From Shewanella sediminis HAW-EB3 (lineage in GTDB: Bacteria > Pseudomonadota > Gammaproteobacteria > Enterobacterales > Shewanellaceae), in NCBI RefSeq assembly GCF_000018025.1, contig NC_009831.1, positions 4,712,001-4,776,000 of the forward strand: a DNA stretch of 64,000 nt. The letters run 5' to 3'. The notes beneath the pieces are model-generated. The model made no database searches, was not told the origin of the DNA, and was given only the letters and a program-made list of their open reading frames with translations. Position 1 is the first letter of the stretch; every line of letters starts with the position of its first letter. The position numbers and the translations under genes were made by a program. Below, piece after piece: positions 27,244 through 37,205 of this stretch.

Positions 27244-28518
27244 TTATGCCCGGTTGGTTTCCTGAACCGGAAGAGCTTCAGCAGTGCGCTCAACCTCGAC
27301 ACCTTTCTCGGTTTCATCGACAATAGTCAGGACAGCCGCATCACCAACCACGTTACACGATGTCAGCACCATATCGATCAGCCTATCTAACGCTGCCACA
27401 ATGGCGAATGCTTCTACTGGCAGGCCCATTTGGTGAATGAGCACACCTATCATCACCATTCCGCCACCGGGAACACCACCGGCCCCCACCGACAGCAGGA
27501 AGATGCTAAATAACAAGGCGGGAAGCTGATCCATCGCAATAGGTGCGCCGAAGGCATTTGCAACGAAGAAGATGGCAATAGTGATATAGATAGACACGCC
27601 GCCCATATTCATGGTCGCCCCAAGGGGGACACCAAAGCCCGCAATGGCACGCTTAACGCCTAACTTATCGGTCAAGGTTCGCATGGTCACAGGAATGGTA
27701 GCATTCGAGCTTGCTGTAGAGAGTGAGAACAAGATCTGCTCCCGGGTTTTAGCCCTGAACTCTTTCGCCGATACGGAAGTAAAGGCACCGACCGCCATCG
27801 GGTAGACGATGAAGATCCACGTCAACAACAGGCCTAAGATAACCACCAGATACTCGAGTACACTCAGGAATATACTCGCCTCGAGTGTTGCACCCAGCTT
27901 CAGCATCAAGGCGAAAACACCAATGGGAGCCAGCTGCATCACAATAGTAATCAGCTTCATCATCAGCTTATTGCCTTCCTGAAACCCTTGAACCAACAGA
28001 GGTACGGCATCGCCCAGAGACTTAATCACGCCGCCAATAAGCAGTGCCATGAAGATGACCTGTAGCATGTTACCCGAGGTGAAAGCCGCGACCGGATTAT
28101 TAGGCACGATATTAACGATGAGCTGAACCAGATTAGGGAGCTCTGTTGCGGTAATTTCAGCACCCGCACCACCTGACATATCTACCCCTAATCCTGGCTG
28201 TAGTAGGAGTGCCACTGTCAATGCCGCAAATATTGCGACTAGCGTGTTGATGATGTAGAAACCAAATGTTTTCCCGCCTAAACGACCGAAGCTCTTAAGG
28301 TCATCAAGCTCCAAAACACCACATACGATACTGACAAACACCAGCGGCACGACCAACATCATGATCATATTGACGAACATGGTGCCGACACCGGAGGAGA
28401 GTTCGACCACAGTACCGGAAAAGAAGCCGATATCGCCGAGAAGATATTGAATAATGGAGCCGAATATTAATCCGGAGAACAGACCGATAAAGATCCGCGT
28501 AGAAAGTGATTTTGTCAT
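27244..28518 (-). CDS. Dicarboxylate/amino acid:cation symporter (DAACS family)
   Basis: This is a 424-residue inner-membrane SDF-family transporter. Signature regions are FSLSTASSNATIPVT (HP1), GATMNMGGVSIYI (TM7), LSVGAGGVPGGGMVM (HP2) and DMVLTSCNVVGDAAVLTIVD (TM8). The TM7 motif reads NMGG instead of the NMDGT of acidic amino acid transporters, and the TM8 Arg of aspartate/glutamate carriers is not evident, so the substrate may be neutral. AAGGCAGGC precedes the ATG. It stands alone between terminators. Confidence 0.88.
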   Translation of the reverse strand: MTKSLSTRIFIGLFSGLIFGSIIQYLLGDIGFFSGTVVELSSGVGTMFVNMIMMLVVPLVFVSIVCGVLELDDLKSFGRLGGKTFGFYIINTLVAIFAALTVALLLQPGLGVDMSGGAGAEITATELPNLVQLIVNIVPNNPVAAFTSGNMLQVIFMALLIGGVIKSLGDAVPLLVQGFQEGNKLMMKLITIVMQLAPIGVFALMLKLGATLEASIFLSVLEYLVVILGLLLTWIFIVYPMAVGAFTSVSAKEFRAKTREQILFSLSTASSNATIPVTMRTLTDKLGVKRAIAGFGVPLGATMNMGGVSIYITIAIFFVANAFGAPIAMDQLPALLFSIFLLSVGAGGVPGGGMVMIGVLIHQMGLPVEAFAIVAALDRLIDMVLTSCNVVGDAAVLTIVDETEKGVEVERTAEALPVQETNRA

Positions 28519-28934
28519 ATGCCTGCCTTCAATTCGGCACCTCTTTTTGCGTGCCTTTTTAATTCAACATCGGACACTCTATAGTGCTGATGCCTTTTAT
28601 TGAGGGAATGAGTTCCCTTCTTTGCAACCGATAGTGAATCATGCTGGCCACAATTTCAATCAGAATCGAAATTATGCAATTTGATACAACTTCATAACTC
28701 CCGCATAAACAAGCATAAAAACACACACAAACAGACAGAGACGCCACCAGCGCCAACAATAACTTTTACATCATTATCATTTGAGCAACACCTACCCTAG
28801 TGCAAACACACTTTCAACAGTCAATACCACCAAGATGCAACGCCAAGGCAGTGAATAGCACTAACAAGTAAGCATCCAGCAGAGCGGTAAGCCAGCAATA
28901 AGCTCATGCCAGGATAGTTAGTTTGTTTTTTGGT
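28519..28934. other. Intergenic region upstream of the symporter (about 416 bp)
   Basis: AT-rich stretch holding the leftward symporter promoter. I see a small dyad GGGAA-TGAG-TTCCC near 28603-28617 and no convincing ORF or RNA. Confidence 0.45.
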
Positions 28935-28975
28935 TAAAAAAGAGCCGTTGATGGGGGAAACCTATCAACGGCCCT
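28935..28975 (-). terminator. Terminator of the SMC-like operon
   Basis: Read leftward: GGGCCGTTGAT ... ATCAACGGCTC then six T. Perfect 10-bp stem 60 bp after the last gene of the operon. Confidence 0.88.
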
Positions 28976-29036
28976 TACAGAACACAAGTCCATATTAAGA
29001 CTGAGTATTTAAGCCAAAGTGTTTAAGCCAAAGTAT

Positions 29037-30257
29037 TTAAGCCAGCCAGATCTCTACATCCCGAATGATAAAGTTACCTGTGTAGACCGGATCGGGCTCA
29101 CCGATAGGCTCCAGTTCAAAGTAGTGCCTGTGCTCCTCGGGAAGACCTTCATAGCCACAGATAACCTGATAGAGCCAACTCTCCCTCTCCCAGGGCAGTT
29201 CCTGTTCATCCAGATACTCCAACGCCGATTGATTGCGTCCCGAATCGATAACCGAGCAGAAGTACTCATCGACGGCCAGTTTCAGCGGGTTATCCGGAAT
29301 ATCAAAATCTTCCGCCTGGCTCAGGGAGACACTGACATCATGCTCGCGAAGCTGAGGATCATGGCTCGTGCGAGCGATGGCTTTAATGCGCGAAACGATA
29401 TCTAACAGCTCGGGCTCATAACCTGTGTTATGAACATCTACCGCTGCAGGTGCCAGGATGGCTTCCGCGCGATTAAATAGCGTCGGCAACTGCTTGTGGC
29501 TGACATGATCGGCTGGAGCGTAATCAGGATGCAGATCGGTATAAAGCAGCCAGCCCTTAAGCAGACGAGTTCGCCCTCTTATTTGGCGGAACCGCCCTAG
29601 TAATTCGAGCAATCGGCTCTGAACGACGCTAAGTTCCTGGGTACAGTCACTCAGGGTCTCTTGCAGGCTGGTGACCAGGAGTTTTCGCAGTTCTCGAATG
29701 TCCCCCGCTATTTCACCCAGCTCACTGAACTGGAACATCTCCAAGCCGTTGAGCAGCTCAGTCACTTGGGCTTGGGCTAACTCATTTTCACGGATCTTGG
29801 CGTTGATGGTACCGACATAACCAAATTCGTTATTGATGCGACTCCAGAGCACACGTATCGAGTATCTCAGCCCTTCGGCGAAACTGTAAACATGCTCATT
29901 CAAGTCGGCTAAATAGGCCTCTGAAGCACTATAATCGACGTTATGGCGTGCCTCTTTATAATGTTCGGCCAAGGTCTTGATGCTAGCTAACGAGGAGCCC
30001 ACATTGGAATCGATCTGACGATTACGCTCATCGCTCAGCGCCTCTTCGAGCAGGGCGCGCACCGAACGCTTGAGACGTAACTCCTGATCCGGCTCCGGAC
30101 GCCACAAGATCTCACTCTTGCGCAACTTTTCGATCGCGGCAGCGTTCTCCCCCCCTTCAGGCACAGAGCCCGAAAGGTAGACATCCATAACGAGATCGGC
30201 GTGTCTGCCTAGCTGCTTAAGCAGCTTGACCCCGGCCTGATGTAAGTTTGTACTCAT
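29037..30257 (-). CDS. Uncharacterised partner of SMC-like ATPase (MukF/kleisin-like by size and context)
   Basis: This is a 406-residue soluble, mainly helical protein without signal or TM. The central part has heptad-rich segments (TLAEHYKEARHN; VQSRLLELLGRFRQIRGRTRLL) and the C-terminal third is acidic. It is the third gene of a tightly packed operon, one base after the small partner gene. Size, order and helical content resemble MukF/MksF kleisins, which bridge the heads of MukB-type condensins. I do not see a residue motif that proves kleisin identity, so this is a structural-context inference. Confidence 0.55.
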   Translation of the reverse strand: MSTNLHQAGVKLLKQLGRHADLVMDVYLSGSVPEGGENAAAIEKLRKSEILWRPEPDQELRLKRSVRALLEEALSDERNRQIDSNVGSSLASIKTLAEHYKEARHNVDYSASEAYLADLNEHVYSFAEGLRYSIRVLWSRINNEFGYVGTINAKIRENELAQAQVTELLNGLEMFQFSELGEIAGDIRELRKLLVTSLQETLSDCTQELSVVQSRLLELLGRFRQIRGRTRLLKGWLLYTDLHPDYAPADHVSHKQLPTLFNRAEAILAPAAVDVHNTGYEPELLDIVSRIKAIARTSHDPQLREHDVSVSLSQAEDFDIPDNPLKLAVDEYFCSVIDSGRNQSALEYLDEQELPWERESWLYQVICGYEGLPEEHRHYFELEPIGEPDPVYTGNFIIRDVEIWLA

Positions 30258-30258
30258 C

Positions 30259-30912
30259 TTAAACCAGATCCCTTTGGGTCGCGGTCTCAGCCTGTGCTTC
30301 CAGGCTCAGCCCTTCGGTTTCATCGATAAAACGGATAACCTCATAGAGATAATCTAACTTGCCGGTGGCGATAAAGATCTGCTTCTCGGTATTGGGGCGG
30401 GTAAGATAGCCCAACTCGACCAGACGTTTGAACACCAATTTAATCTGGGCATCGACGTTGCTACTGGTCGAGCCAAACAGACGGTAATGGCTTATCTTAG
30501 CCAGTTGCTCTCTAAATGCCGGCGTGTCTTCTATGCGGGTTTGCAGCTCAGTTAAGCGTACCGCGGCTCCCTCCGACAGGGGGGCATCTTGCCCACTGGA
30601 CTCCTGTACCAGCACCAGCCATTCGACCAGGGGAATGAGTGCATTACAGATATCTCTGAATTGAGAGGAGATCACCTTGCGCTCCTTTTCACCCAACTGC
30701 AGATAACCGCAGAAGAACACCTCTCCCTCTCCCGCCGAACCTATGGTCCGATTTATCTGGTTCAGATAGGTTTCGACCCGCTCTTTAGTGGTTGAATTTT
30801 TCAGTGAACGCCAGGCTTCTTCATCGGTCGTTCGGCAGATAAACTCTCCCTTAAGCAGACGTTCTATGATGGCGCCCGTTCCGACGATTGCGGTTTCTGT
30901 CATCTCACTCAT
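30259..30912 (-). CDS. Uncharacterised small partner of SMC-like ATPase (MukE-like by size and winged-helix pattern)
   Basis: This is a 217-residue soluble protein. The C-terminal half has a winged-helix-like pattern (SSNVDAQIKLVFKRLVELGYL, then strand EKQIFIATGKLDYLYEVIRF), as in the MukE/MksE subunits that bind kleisin. Its ATG overlaps the stop of the ATPase gene by one base and its stop is one base from the next gene, so three proteins are made from one transcript. No enzymatic residues are visible. It could equally be a subunit specific to the DUF3584 family. Confidence 0.55.
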   Translation of the reverse strand: MSEMTETAIVGTGAIIERLLKGEFICRTTDEEAWRSLKNSTTKERVETYLNQINRTIGSAGEGEVFFCGYLQLGEKERKVISSQFRDICNALIPLVEWLVLVQESSGQDAPLSEGAAVRLTELQTRIEDTPAFREQLAKISHYRLFGSTSSNVDAQIKLVFKRLVELGYLTRPNTEKQIFIATGKLDYLYEVIRFIDETEGLSLEAQAETATQRDLV

Positions 30913-33900
30913 TACACCGCCTCCCTTGCGAATCGTTTATTCAACTTATCTGCGATGGGATTAGCCTGAGGCTTCACCACCTGAAGTTTCCTGGTCTGTT
31001 TATTGATGATATATCGGTTAGCAAACAAGTTAAGTACCTCAGACTCAGGGTTGGGGAAGGCGCCCAAAACGGAAATATTGTTGTTTTCACAGGCATCGAA
31101 GATCTTCTTTACGTTGCCATGATGCAAGGTGCCAAGCTCATCGATAGGCCAATGAATCGTGACATTCGAGCGGCCACGTAGCAGGCGGGTAAATGCCAGC
31201 AGGAACTTACATAAGATCAGATACGCCATACCGTGACTGGAAGACTCATTGAGCTGACGATCGGTGCGGATCACCAGATCGCTATTGCCCTCTTTTAGCC
31301 TCAACTCAATCTCGAGCAGCTTGGAGATACCACCGGAGAGTGCGGCTCGGCCGATAATATCCAGGGCTCGGCGCATGCTATTGGTGTAGTTTTCATCGGG
31401 AAGTTCACTGAATCCATCGGCTTTCCACTGACGGAAGGCCTTAACAAACTCCTCCAACTCAGGCCAGAACTCCAGCTCGCTGATCCGAGAGCGGATCTTA
31501 ACCGCCGACTCGGAAACGCCATCGAGGAACAGCTCTTCACCCACTTCACGGGTGATCCGCGCACTTTGTGAGGCGATGCGGCGATCGATATCGGCCAGTA
31601 CATCGTAAAATGCGGTGAGATCGACACCAAAAATTCGCCCCTGTTCGCGAAGCGCCATAATCGATTGCGGCACCATCACATTGAGCAGCTGTTCGAGTTG
31701 AGGAACCAGCTTGCGGTAATCCAGCAGACGGATCCCTTTATCGTTTACAAAGCTCGACTCTTCACGAGCCCGCTCCCAGGTCTCAGACAGACTCGAGCCT
31801 GACTTACTGGCGATAACCGAGTCGAAATGCTCCACATACTGCTTAACCGAGCCTAATAAACTGTCTCTTTTCAGTAGCTGCTCTTCACCCTGCCGCAGAC
31901 GTTCGGTGAGCCCCCCTTGAGCGTCATCATTACTTGCCGGCAATTTAAGTTCGCTAAGCTTACGCATCACGCTACGCAGCTTAGTTAAGTTCTCCGATGC
32001 CTCTACCTGTATGGCATCAGATTGCTTACGCTGGCTGTCCAGCTCCTGCCTTTTCGCCTTAACTTCATTGGCTTTAGATTTGAGTTGCTGCTCGAGCTCT
32101 GAGGTCGCATGCTTAACTGTGCTCAGCTCTGTTTGCAACTTAGGCTTACGCATTAACCAGGTATGCTGATACCAATCTTCATATCTGAGTACCTCGTTAC
32201 GACGCTGCTCAGCCTTACTGATACTCGACTCCAGTCCCCGGATCTCTTGCTTAAGCGCCAGGATCTTATCTTCATCGACGCCGCGGGATTTAAGCTCGTT
32301 CTTATACCATTGCTCACAGGCCTTAAGCTCGCTCTTAGCGTGATCGCGCCTGTGTTGAATATTTTCCTTTGTCTGCTCCAACTGAGAGTCTAACGCGCCA
32401 ACCACCTCCTGCCAGTAGGCATTTTTCTCCATTCTGGCTTCTAATGCCTGCTCTTTTTGCTCTTCAAGCCATTCCTGGTGTTGATGCTTCAGCTGCTTGA
32501 TATCACTGTCTAAACGACTCAGCTTCTTCTGCGCTTCTGATTTTCGTTCCTTGAGTGCTTTATTGATCTTATCTTGCTCGGCGCGCTTCTCATCGAACAG
32601 GCGACGAAGATCGTCACGACTGTTCTTATATGCCGTACGGGCAAAGGTCAGCTCCCGGGTCAATCCATCCAATTCAGCATTGATGGCGACCAGGCTATCT
32701 TCGGCCTCGGCCTGCAACTCTTTGGCGCCGAGTAACGCCTCTTCGGCCTTAGCATGACGAATACGTAACTCTTGCTCCGAAGATGCATATTCCGGCGACT
32801 CGATAGCCTTAAGATCCAGGTTGATTCCGTAGATGGCCTCTAAATTATCGCTGAGCATGGCCGGGTGCAGGTCGCTGCGATGTAACAACTCTGGGTTAAT
32901 CACCTTACCTATGGTGTTCTCCCAGCCATCGGCTTCTTTGCGTAAAAACTCAAGCAGAGTATGAGATTGAGGAAACAGGATATGATGCAGCTCGTCGAGC
33001 TCACTCTGGCGCTCTGTCACGCGAATACCGGCCAGACGCAGGCTCTCATTGGCCTGGTCTCGCTTGGCACGAAGTTTACGCTCCTCAATGGTTAACCTGT
33101 CGACCTTGGCATTGCATACTTCCTGATCTTCATCGGCCCGTGTGATCCGCTCATCGAACACGGCCAATGCCAGCTTTTCCTCTTCGGTATAGGTCACGCT
33201 ATCGACACGCACCTTAAGTTCGGCTGTCGATAACTTAAGTTGATATTCCTCTTGTTGGAACTTTTCACGGCCACTGTCCATCTGCTCGCGCCATTGACCC
33301 CCCAACGCCTCCAGCTCGCTTCGACCCTGTTCACGCTGCTTGTCTCTGGCTTCGCGCTGCTTATCTTGAGCCTGATGCAGGTTTTCCAGTTCCCGGTTGA
33401 GCCCCTCACCAATTTTACTGCGACGGGCATTGTATGCCGCTTCGATATCCTGATGCTTCTCAGTCTGCAGCTTATGGCGCTCGGTTAAGTTCTCAAGACT
33501 GCCACGCCAATTGGGTAGCTGCTCTAAGTCCAGTTTGGCCTGTTCGATATCTGCATCTAAGAAGGCGCCGTGTTGGTCCTCTATCGCGTCTAACTCATAC
33601 TCACACTTAGCAACGTCACCCTTCGCGGCCGATAGATCTAAACTGAGCTCATCGCGCAGCTCTTTCCACTCATCATCTAACTGCCTTAACTCACCATTGA
33701 GGGATTTAGAAAGGTCCTGGTTATGCTCCTGACGCTCCACCTCTGTGGTTTCATCTTTACTGTAGCCACGTTTAAGACTCGCAAGGCGCAGCTCGGCGCT
33801 CAAGAGTTGATTAAACTCCTGCTCAAGCTTTTCAAATTCCGGGCGGATCTGCTCGAATCCCTGAATAAGCTGGCTGTCTCGTATCCAGGCTTCGACGCGC

Positions 33901-34586
33901 TGAGGATTCAGGCGGGAGCTCGGCGGATTAACACCATCCTCTTCCAAAATGGCGGCGACCATCGATTTTATTGTCTCCATCTTGCCCTCTTTCGAGTGCA
34001 CCGCCTTGGCTAACTTTTCGATATGACGCAGTGAATGCTCGGATTCACATAATGAAAACTGCCTCGCATAGGTACGAAGCTCGGTGCGATTACTTCCGGT
34101 ACTCAACAGGGCACGATCATTTTGAATGATGGCGCGAAATTCCCGGGTATTGAGCAGATTAGTCACCGCGACGCCTGCACGCTTCATCTCCCTGCCCAGC
34201 TCCGCCATGGTATGGCAAAGCACTGTGTCGCCATTTTTTGACTTCACATAATCTTCAAGCTCGAAGCCCTTAGCGATGAAACGATAATTAACCCCTTTAC
34301 CATCACCGGCAGAGGCCAGAACCGCTTGATTTAACTGGCCATCATCGCGTTTATATTCATAGATGATAAAACTTGAATCATGGGGCAGGTACCAACGCTC
34401 GAAGCTATCACGGGTAGAGGGCACGACTCGACTTGGATACTCACCATAAAAAACCGGGACCAGACGCTGAAGCGTGGTCTTTCCTGAGGCATTGGTACCA
34501 CAGATATTCGTGTGGCCGTCGAGGGCGAGTTCCACTACGCCGGGTAGGTGCGTATCGATAAGCACAATTCGATTCAAGCTTGGCAT
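30912..34586 (-). CDS. SMC-like coiled-coil ATPase, DUF3584 family
   Basis: This 1224-residue protein is organised like SMC/MukB/Rad50. The N-terminal head has Walker A GTNASGKTT (30-38) and a conserved YLP (66-68); GKT and YLP are the defining motifs of DUF3584. A long coiled coil runs about 250-535, followed by a hinge-like globular part (about 541-605, DGWENTIGKVINPELLHR). A second coiled coil runs to about 970. The C-terminal head has SSSHGMA (about 1115-1121) in the place of the ABC signature and Walker B IHWPIDE (Asp1149, Glu1150). It would use ATP to tether or extrude DNA with its two downstream partners. Order ATPase-small-large is the reverse of mukFEB/mksFEB. No Toprim nuclease (JetD/MksG) is nearby. 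Confidence 0.8.
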   Translation of the reverse strand: MPSLNRIVLIDTHLPGVVELALDGHTNICGTNASGKTTLQRLVPVFYGEYPSRVVPSTRDSFERWYLPHDSSFIIYEYKRDDGQLNQAVLASAGDGKGVNYRFIAKGFELEDYVKSKNGDTVLCHTMAELGREMKRAGVAVTNLLNTREFRAIIQNDRALLSTGSNRTELRTYARQFSLCESEHSLRHIEKLAKAVHSKEGKMETIKSMVAAILEEDGVNPPSSRLNPQRVEAWIRDSQLIQGFEQIRPEFEKLEQEFNQLLSAELRLASLKRGYSKDETTEVERQEHNQDLSKSLNGELRQLDDEWKELRDELSLDLSAAKGDVAKCEYELDAIEDQHGAFLDADIEQAKLDLEQLPNWRGSLENLTERHKLQTEKHQDIEAAYNARRSKIGEGLNRELENLHQAQDKQREARDKQREQGRSELEALGGQWREQMDSGREKFQQEEYQLKLSTAELKVRVDSVTYTEEEKLALAVFDERITRADEDQEVCNAKVDRLTIEERKLRAKRDQANESLRLAGIRVTERQSELDELHHILFPQSHTLLEFLRKEADGWENTIGKVINPELLHRSDLHPAMLSDNLEAIYGINLDLKAIESPEYASSEQELRIRHAKAEEALLGAKELQAEAEDSLVAINAELDGLTRELTFARTAYKNSRDDLRRLFDEKRAEQDKINKALKERKSEAQKKLSRLDSDIKQLKHQHQEWLEEQKEQALEARMEKNAYWQEVVGALDSQLEQTKENIQHRRDHAKSELKACEQWYKNELKSRGVDEDKILALKQEIRGLESSISKAEQRRNEVLRYEDWYQHTWLMRKPKLQTELSTVKHATSELEQQLKSKANEVKAKRQELDSQRKQSDAIQVEASENLTKLRSVMRKLSELKLPASNDDAQGGLTERLRQGEEQLLKRDSLLGSVKQYVEHFDSVIASKSGSSLSETWERAREESSFVNDKGIRLLDYRKLVPQLEQLLNVMVPQSIMALREQGRIFGVDLTAFYDVLADIDRRIASQSARITREVGEELFLDGVSESAVKIRSRISELEFWPELEEFVKAFRQWKADGFSELPDENYTNSMRRALDIIGRAALSGGISKLLEIELRLKEGNSDLVIRTDRQLNESSSHGMAYLILCKFLLAFTRLLRGRSNVTIHWPIDELGTLHHGNVKKIFDACENNNISVLGAFPNPESEVLNLFANRYIINKQTRKLQVVKPQANPIADKLNKRFAREAV

Positions 34587-34925
34587 TTCTTTCCTTATCC
34601 AAACAGAGCCTCAATTTGAGGCCAAAGCAGGCAATAGAGCATCACAGGCACAGAGCCGGGGGCGGTTCTGCGCACTTTTCGTCAACCTTCAGGTTCACGT
34701 AGCGATCTTTTCAGAGACACTAAAATAGATCAAAGCGGCAGCGAGCGCAATTAAGTGCACACTGGCAATGTTCAGTGAAGTTTAAAAGCGGGATCATACG
34801 CTAATTTGCATCAAAATGACGTTCAAGGAAAGAGCAATTGAAGAAGAGGCTGACACTCAGGTTTAGCGCGAAGAGAAAGGGCTGAGAAAGAGAAGTTAAC
34901 GCATGCACTATGACTAACAAAAATC
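34587..34925. other. Upstream region of the SMC-like operon (about 340 bp)
   Basis: AT-rich leftward promoter region. No ORF with coding character, no riboswitch-like structure or site that I recognise. Confidence 0.4.
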
Positions 34926-34956
34926 GAAGGTGTGAGTCGCATAAACTCACACCTTC
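34926..34956 (-). terminator. Terminator after the AGCS symporter gene
   Basis: Perfect 12-bp stem GAAGGTGTGAGT / ACTCACACCTTC with a 7-base loop; read leftward it is followed by GATTTTTG. Confidence 0.88.
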
Positions 34957-34968
34957 TGTCTCTGATTG

Positions 34969-36348
34969 TTAGCCCGTCACAACCTCGGCTCTGTCCATTT
35001 CACTGCTTTCACGTTTAGAGAAATAACGTAGGGTTTCGGCATGGATAACATGTCGCAGGCCTATAATCGCTATAAGGTTTGGAATCGCCATCAGGCCGTT
35101 AACGGTATCGGCAAGCAACCAGATCATATCCAGTTGAATGAAAGCCCCGACAGCAATCAGACCCAGAAACAATCCCTGATAAAGCCGTAGGCCCCTGTCT
35201 CCCATCAGGTAGTACCAACAACGCTCACCGTAATAGTGCCAACCTAAAATCGTGGTAAAGGCAAAACAGACCAGAGCGACCGTCACTAAGTACTGGCCGA
35301 CCAATGCCGAACCACCACTGGCAAATGCGGCACTGGTCATGGCCGCGCCTGCAGTTTCACCACTCCACACTCCGGTGATGATCAACACCAGTCCGGTCAT
35401 GGTACAGATGATGATGGTATCAAAAAATGTGCCCGTCATACTGACCAAGCCTTGCTCTACCGGCTCATTGGTCTTGGCTGCTGCAGCGGCGATCGGCGCG
35501 CTACCCAATCCCGCTTCATTTGAGAACACTCCGCGGGCAATACCTATTTGCAGCGCCTGTGCTACCGTCGCCCCGAGGAAGCCACCGGCGGCAGAGATAG
35601 GTGTAAAGGCAGACTCAATAATTAACCCGAATGCCGGCAGAATCTGATCTGAGAAAGCGATTAAGATCCACACACAGGCAAGCACATAGCCCAGCGCCAT
35701 GGTCGGTACCAGCCTCTGCGCCACATTGGCAATACGCTTAACCCCACCCAGAGTGACCGCCGCGACGAGCACGGTTAACACCAGAGCCGTTACCCAAGTC
35801 GGCACATGGAAGGCAATGGACATGGCATCGCTGATAGCGTTGACCTGCGCAAAGGTACCGATACCGAAGAAAGCGACACCGACACCAAACACGGCGAACA
35901 ATTTAGCCATCCAGCCAAGTCCCAGACCACGCTCGATATAGTACATGGGGCCACCGGCTATCCGTCCCCTTGCATCTGTGGTGCGATACTTTACCGCCAA
36001 CATACACTCGGCATACTTGGTGGCCATACCGAAGAATGCCGCTAGCCACATCCAAAACAGGGCGCCGGGGCCACCTATCTTGATAGCGGTGGCGACACCG
36101 ACAATATTACCGGTACCGATTGTGGCAGAGAGAGCAGTACAAAGGGCGGCAAAGGACGAGAGGTCCCCTTTACCCGTCGCGGGTTTAAATAATAGCTTCA
36201 GCGCTAAAGGCAGGCGAAATACCTGAATAAGCTTGAGTCTCACGGTGAGGTAGAGTCCCGTACCCACCAGGAGGCATAAGGTAATAGGTCCCCAAACGAT
36301 GGCGTTAACATTAGCCAGCAGGTCGGCGATTAAGAGTTGAAAATTCAT
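34969..36348 (-). CDS. Alanine/glycine:cation symporter (AGCS family)
   Basis: This encodes 459 residues and about 10-11 TM helices, an inner-membrane sodium:alanine/glycine carrier. Diagnostic segments are ALSATIGTGNIVGVATAI, GGPGALFWMWL, FGMATKYAE, GGPMYYIERG and ARGVFSNEAGLGSAPIAAA. GAGGAA lies 7 bases before the ATG. The leader contains a glycine riboswitch aptamer, which strongly suggests that glycine is a substrate or that uptake/efflux is tuned to glycine level. It ends at a strong terminator. Confidence 0.93.
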   Translation of the reverse strand: MNFQLLIADLLANVNAIVWGPITLCLLVGTGLYLTVRLKLIQVFRLPLALKLLFKPATGKGDLSSFAALCTALSATIGTGNIVGVATAIKIGGPGALFWMWLAAFFGMATKYAECMLAVKYRTTDARGRIAGGPMYYIERGLGLGWMAKLFAVFGVGVAFFGIGTFAQVNAISDAMSIAFHVPTWVTALVLTVLVAAVTLGGVKRIANVAQRLVPTMALGYVLACVWILIAFSDQILPAFGLIIESAFTPISAAGGFLGATVAQALQIGIARGVFSNEAGLGSAPIAAAAAKTNEPVEQGLVSMTGTFFDTIIICTMTGLVLIITGVWSGETAGAAMTSAAFASGGSALVGQYLVTVALVCFAFTTILGWHYYGERCWYYLMGDRGLRLYQGLFLGLIAVGAFIQLDMIWLLADTVNGLMAIPNLIAIIGLRHVIHAETLRYFSKRESSEMDRAEVVTG

Positions 36349-36507
36349 ACATTCCTCGAGTATTAAACGACTTAATTAATAAACGGAGGAGGAAAAGAAA
36401 TGGCTGTTGAGCGACGCGCCGGACGCAATAGCAAGCCATATTCACCGGGCAGAGAAGCCAAACGGTAAAAATAGCCCACGACGACAAACGACAGGGACTG
36501 TGCAGTC

Positions 36508-36675
36508 ATCCTCTCCTCTGTCCTTTTGCCTGAGCGTTTCGCGTCTATACCCAAACGATAAGTTTGGCTATTGGTCAGTGAACGAATTCACTGTGACACT
36601 TTCGCCTTCGGCGCCGCAATACAGTTATTCAGATTTGAATACCTGTTTACGATCTCTCCAGAGGCTCGTCCAGTA
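36508..36675 (-). promoter_or_regulatory. Glycine riboswitch, single aptamer
   Basis: Read leftward, the leader contains CTCTGGAGAGATCG, then GGCGCCGAAGGCGAAA, then a variable hairpin (AACTTATCGTTTGGGT region) and CTCAGGCAAAAGGACAGAGG. These are the conserved cores of the glycine aptamer in the right order. I find only one aptamer; no second copy is seen on either side. It lies about 160 bp before the AGCS symporter ATG, so it is in its 5' UTR. No clear terminator/antiterminator follows, so translational or other control is possible. Confidence 0.9.
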
Positions 36676-37028
36676 ACAGTCCACGCCAATCACAATTGGC
36701 ACCTGAAAGAGTATTTGGTCTGAGCTAAATAAAAGTACTCAATAAAAAGTACTAAATTAAAACGCTAAACCAAAGTTGCCTCGTCGGTGTGGGGGCAATT
36801 CCCCACTCTCCTGCTACCTTCATCCGAACGGATTGCCAAACGTATCGTGAATAATCGCGATAGATCCGGCAGGTTGCACAGAATGCAGCAATCTCGGGCT
36901 TTGCTCAAGTCGGTTAGATCACACTTTTATCTTCAATTCGGTAAGTGCGTTTTTTTTGGACAGAAGAGAGGGAGCGAGGTTCGAGATGCTAGGTTCTAGG
37001 GGCGAGGAAGGGGCCAGAGTTCTTTTAT
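36676..37028. other. Intergenic region upstream of the glycine riboswitch
   Basis: Contains the leftward promoter region, plus a short CTAG/CGAGG-rich stretch near 36975-37005 (words GCGAGGTTCGAG and CTAGGTTCTAG) similar to the repeat units at 6313-6722. No credible gene. Confidence 0.5.
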
Positions 37029-37052
37029 GTAGGAGCGGCTTTAGCCGCGAAT
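37029..37052. repeat. REP-like palindrome
   Basis: GTAGGAGCGGCT-TT-AGCCGCGAA: a 6-bp GC-rich stem in the GTAGGAGCGGNTTTANCCGCGAA form known for gammaproteobacterial REP sequences. Single copy in this window. Confidence 0.7.
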
Positions 37053-37205
37053 CTTTAAACGTTTCGAGCCATGAGATAGAGGCTTTCGATACATGGCCAG
37101 GATTCAGCTCTTTACAAAGAGTGAGTTCAGAATGACAAAATCAGCCCATTCAGACAGACGATAAACTAGCACATCCAGAATAACGGTAAATGCCTACATT
37201 CAAGC

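Noticed and set aside
36372..36554. Small leftward ORF upstream of the AGCS symporter
   Set aside because: It overlaps the conserved core of the glycine aptamer and has no protein-like character.
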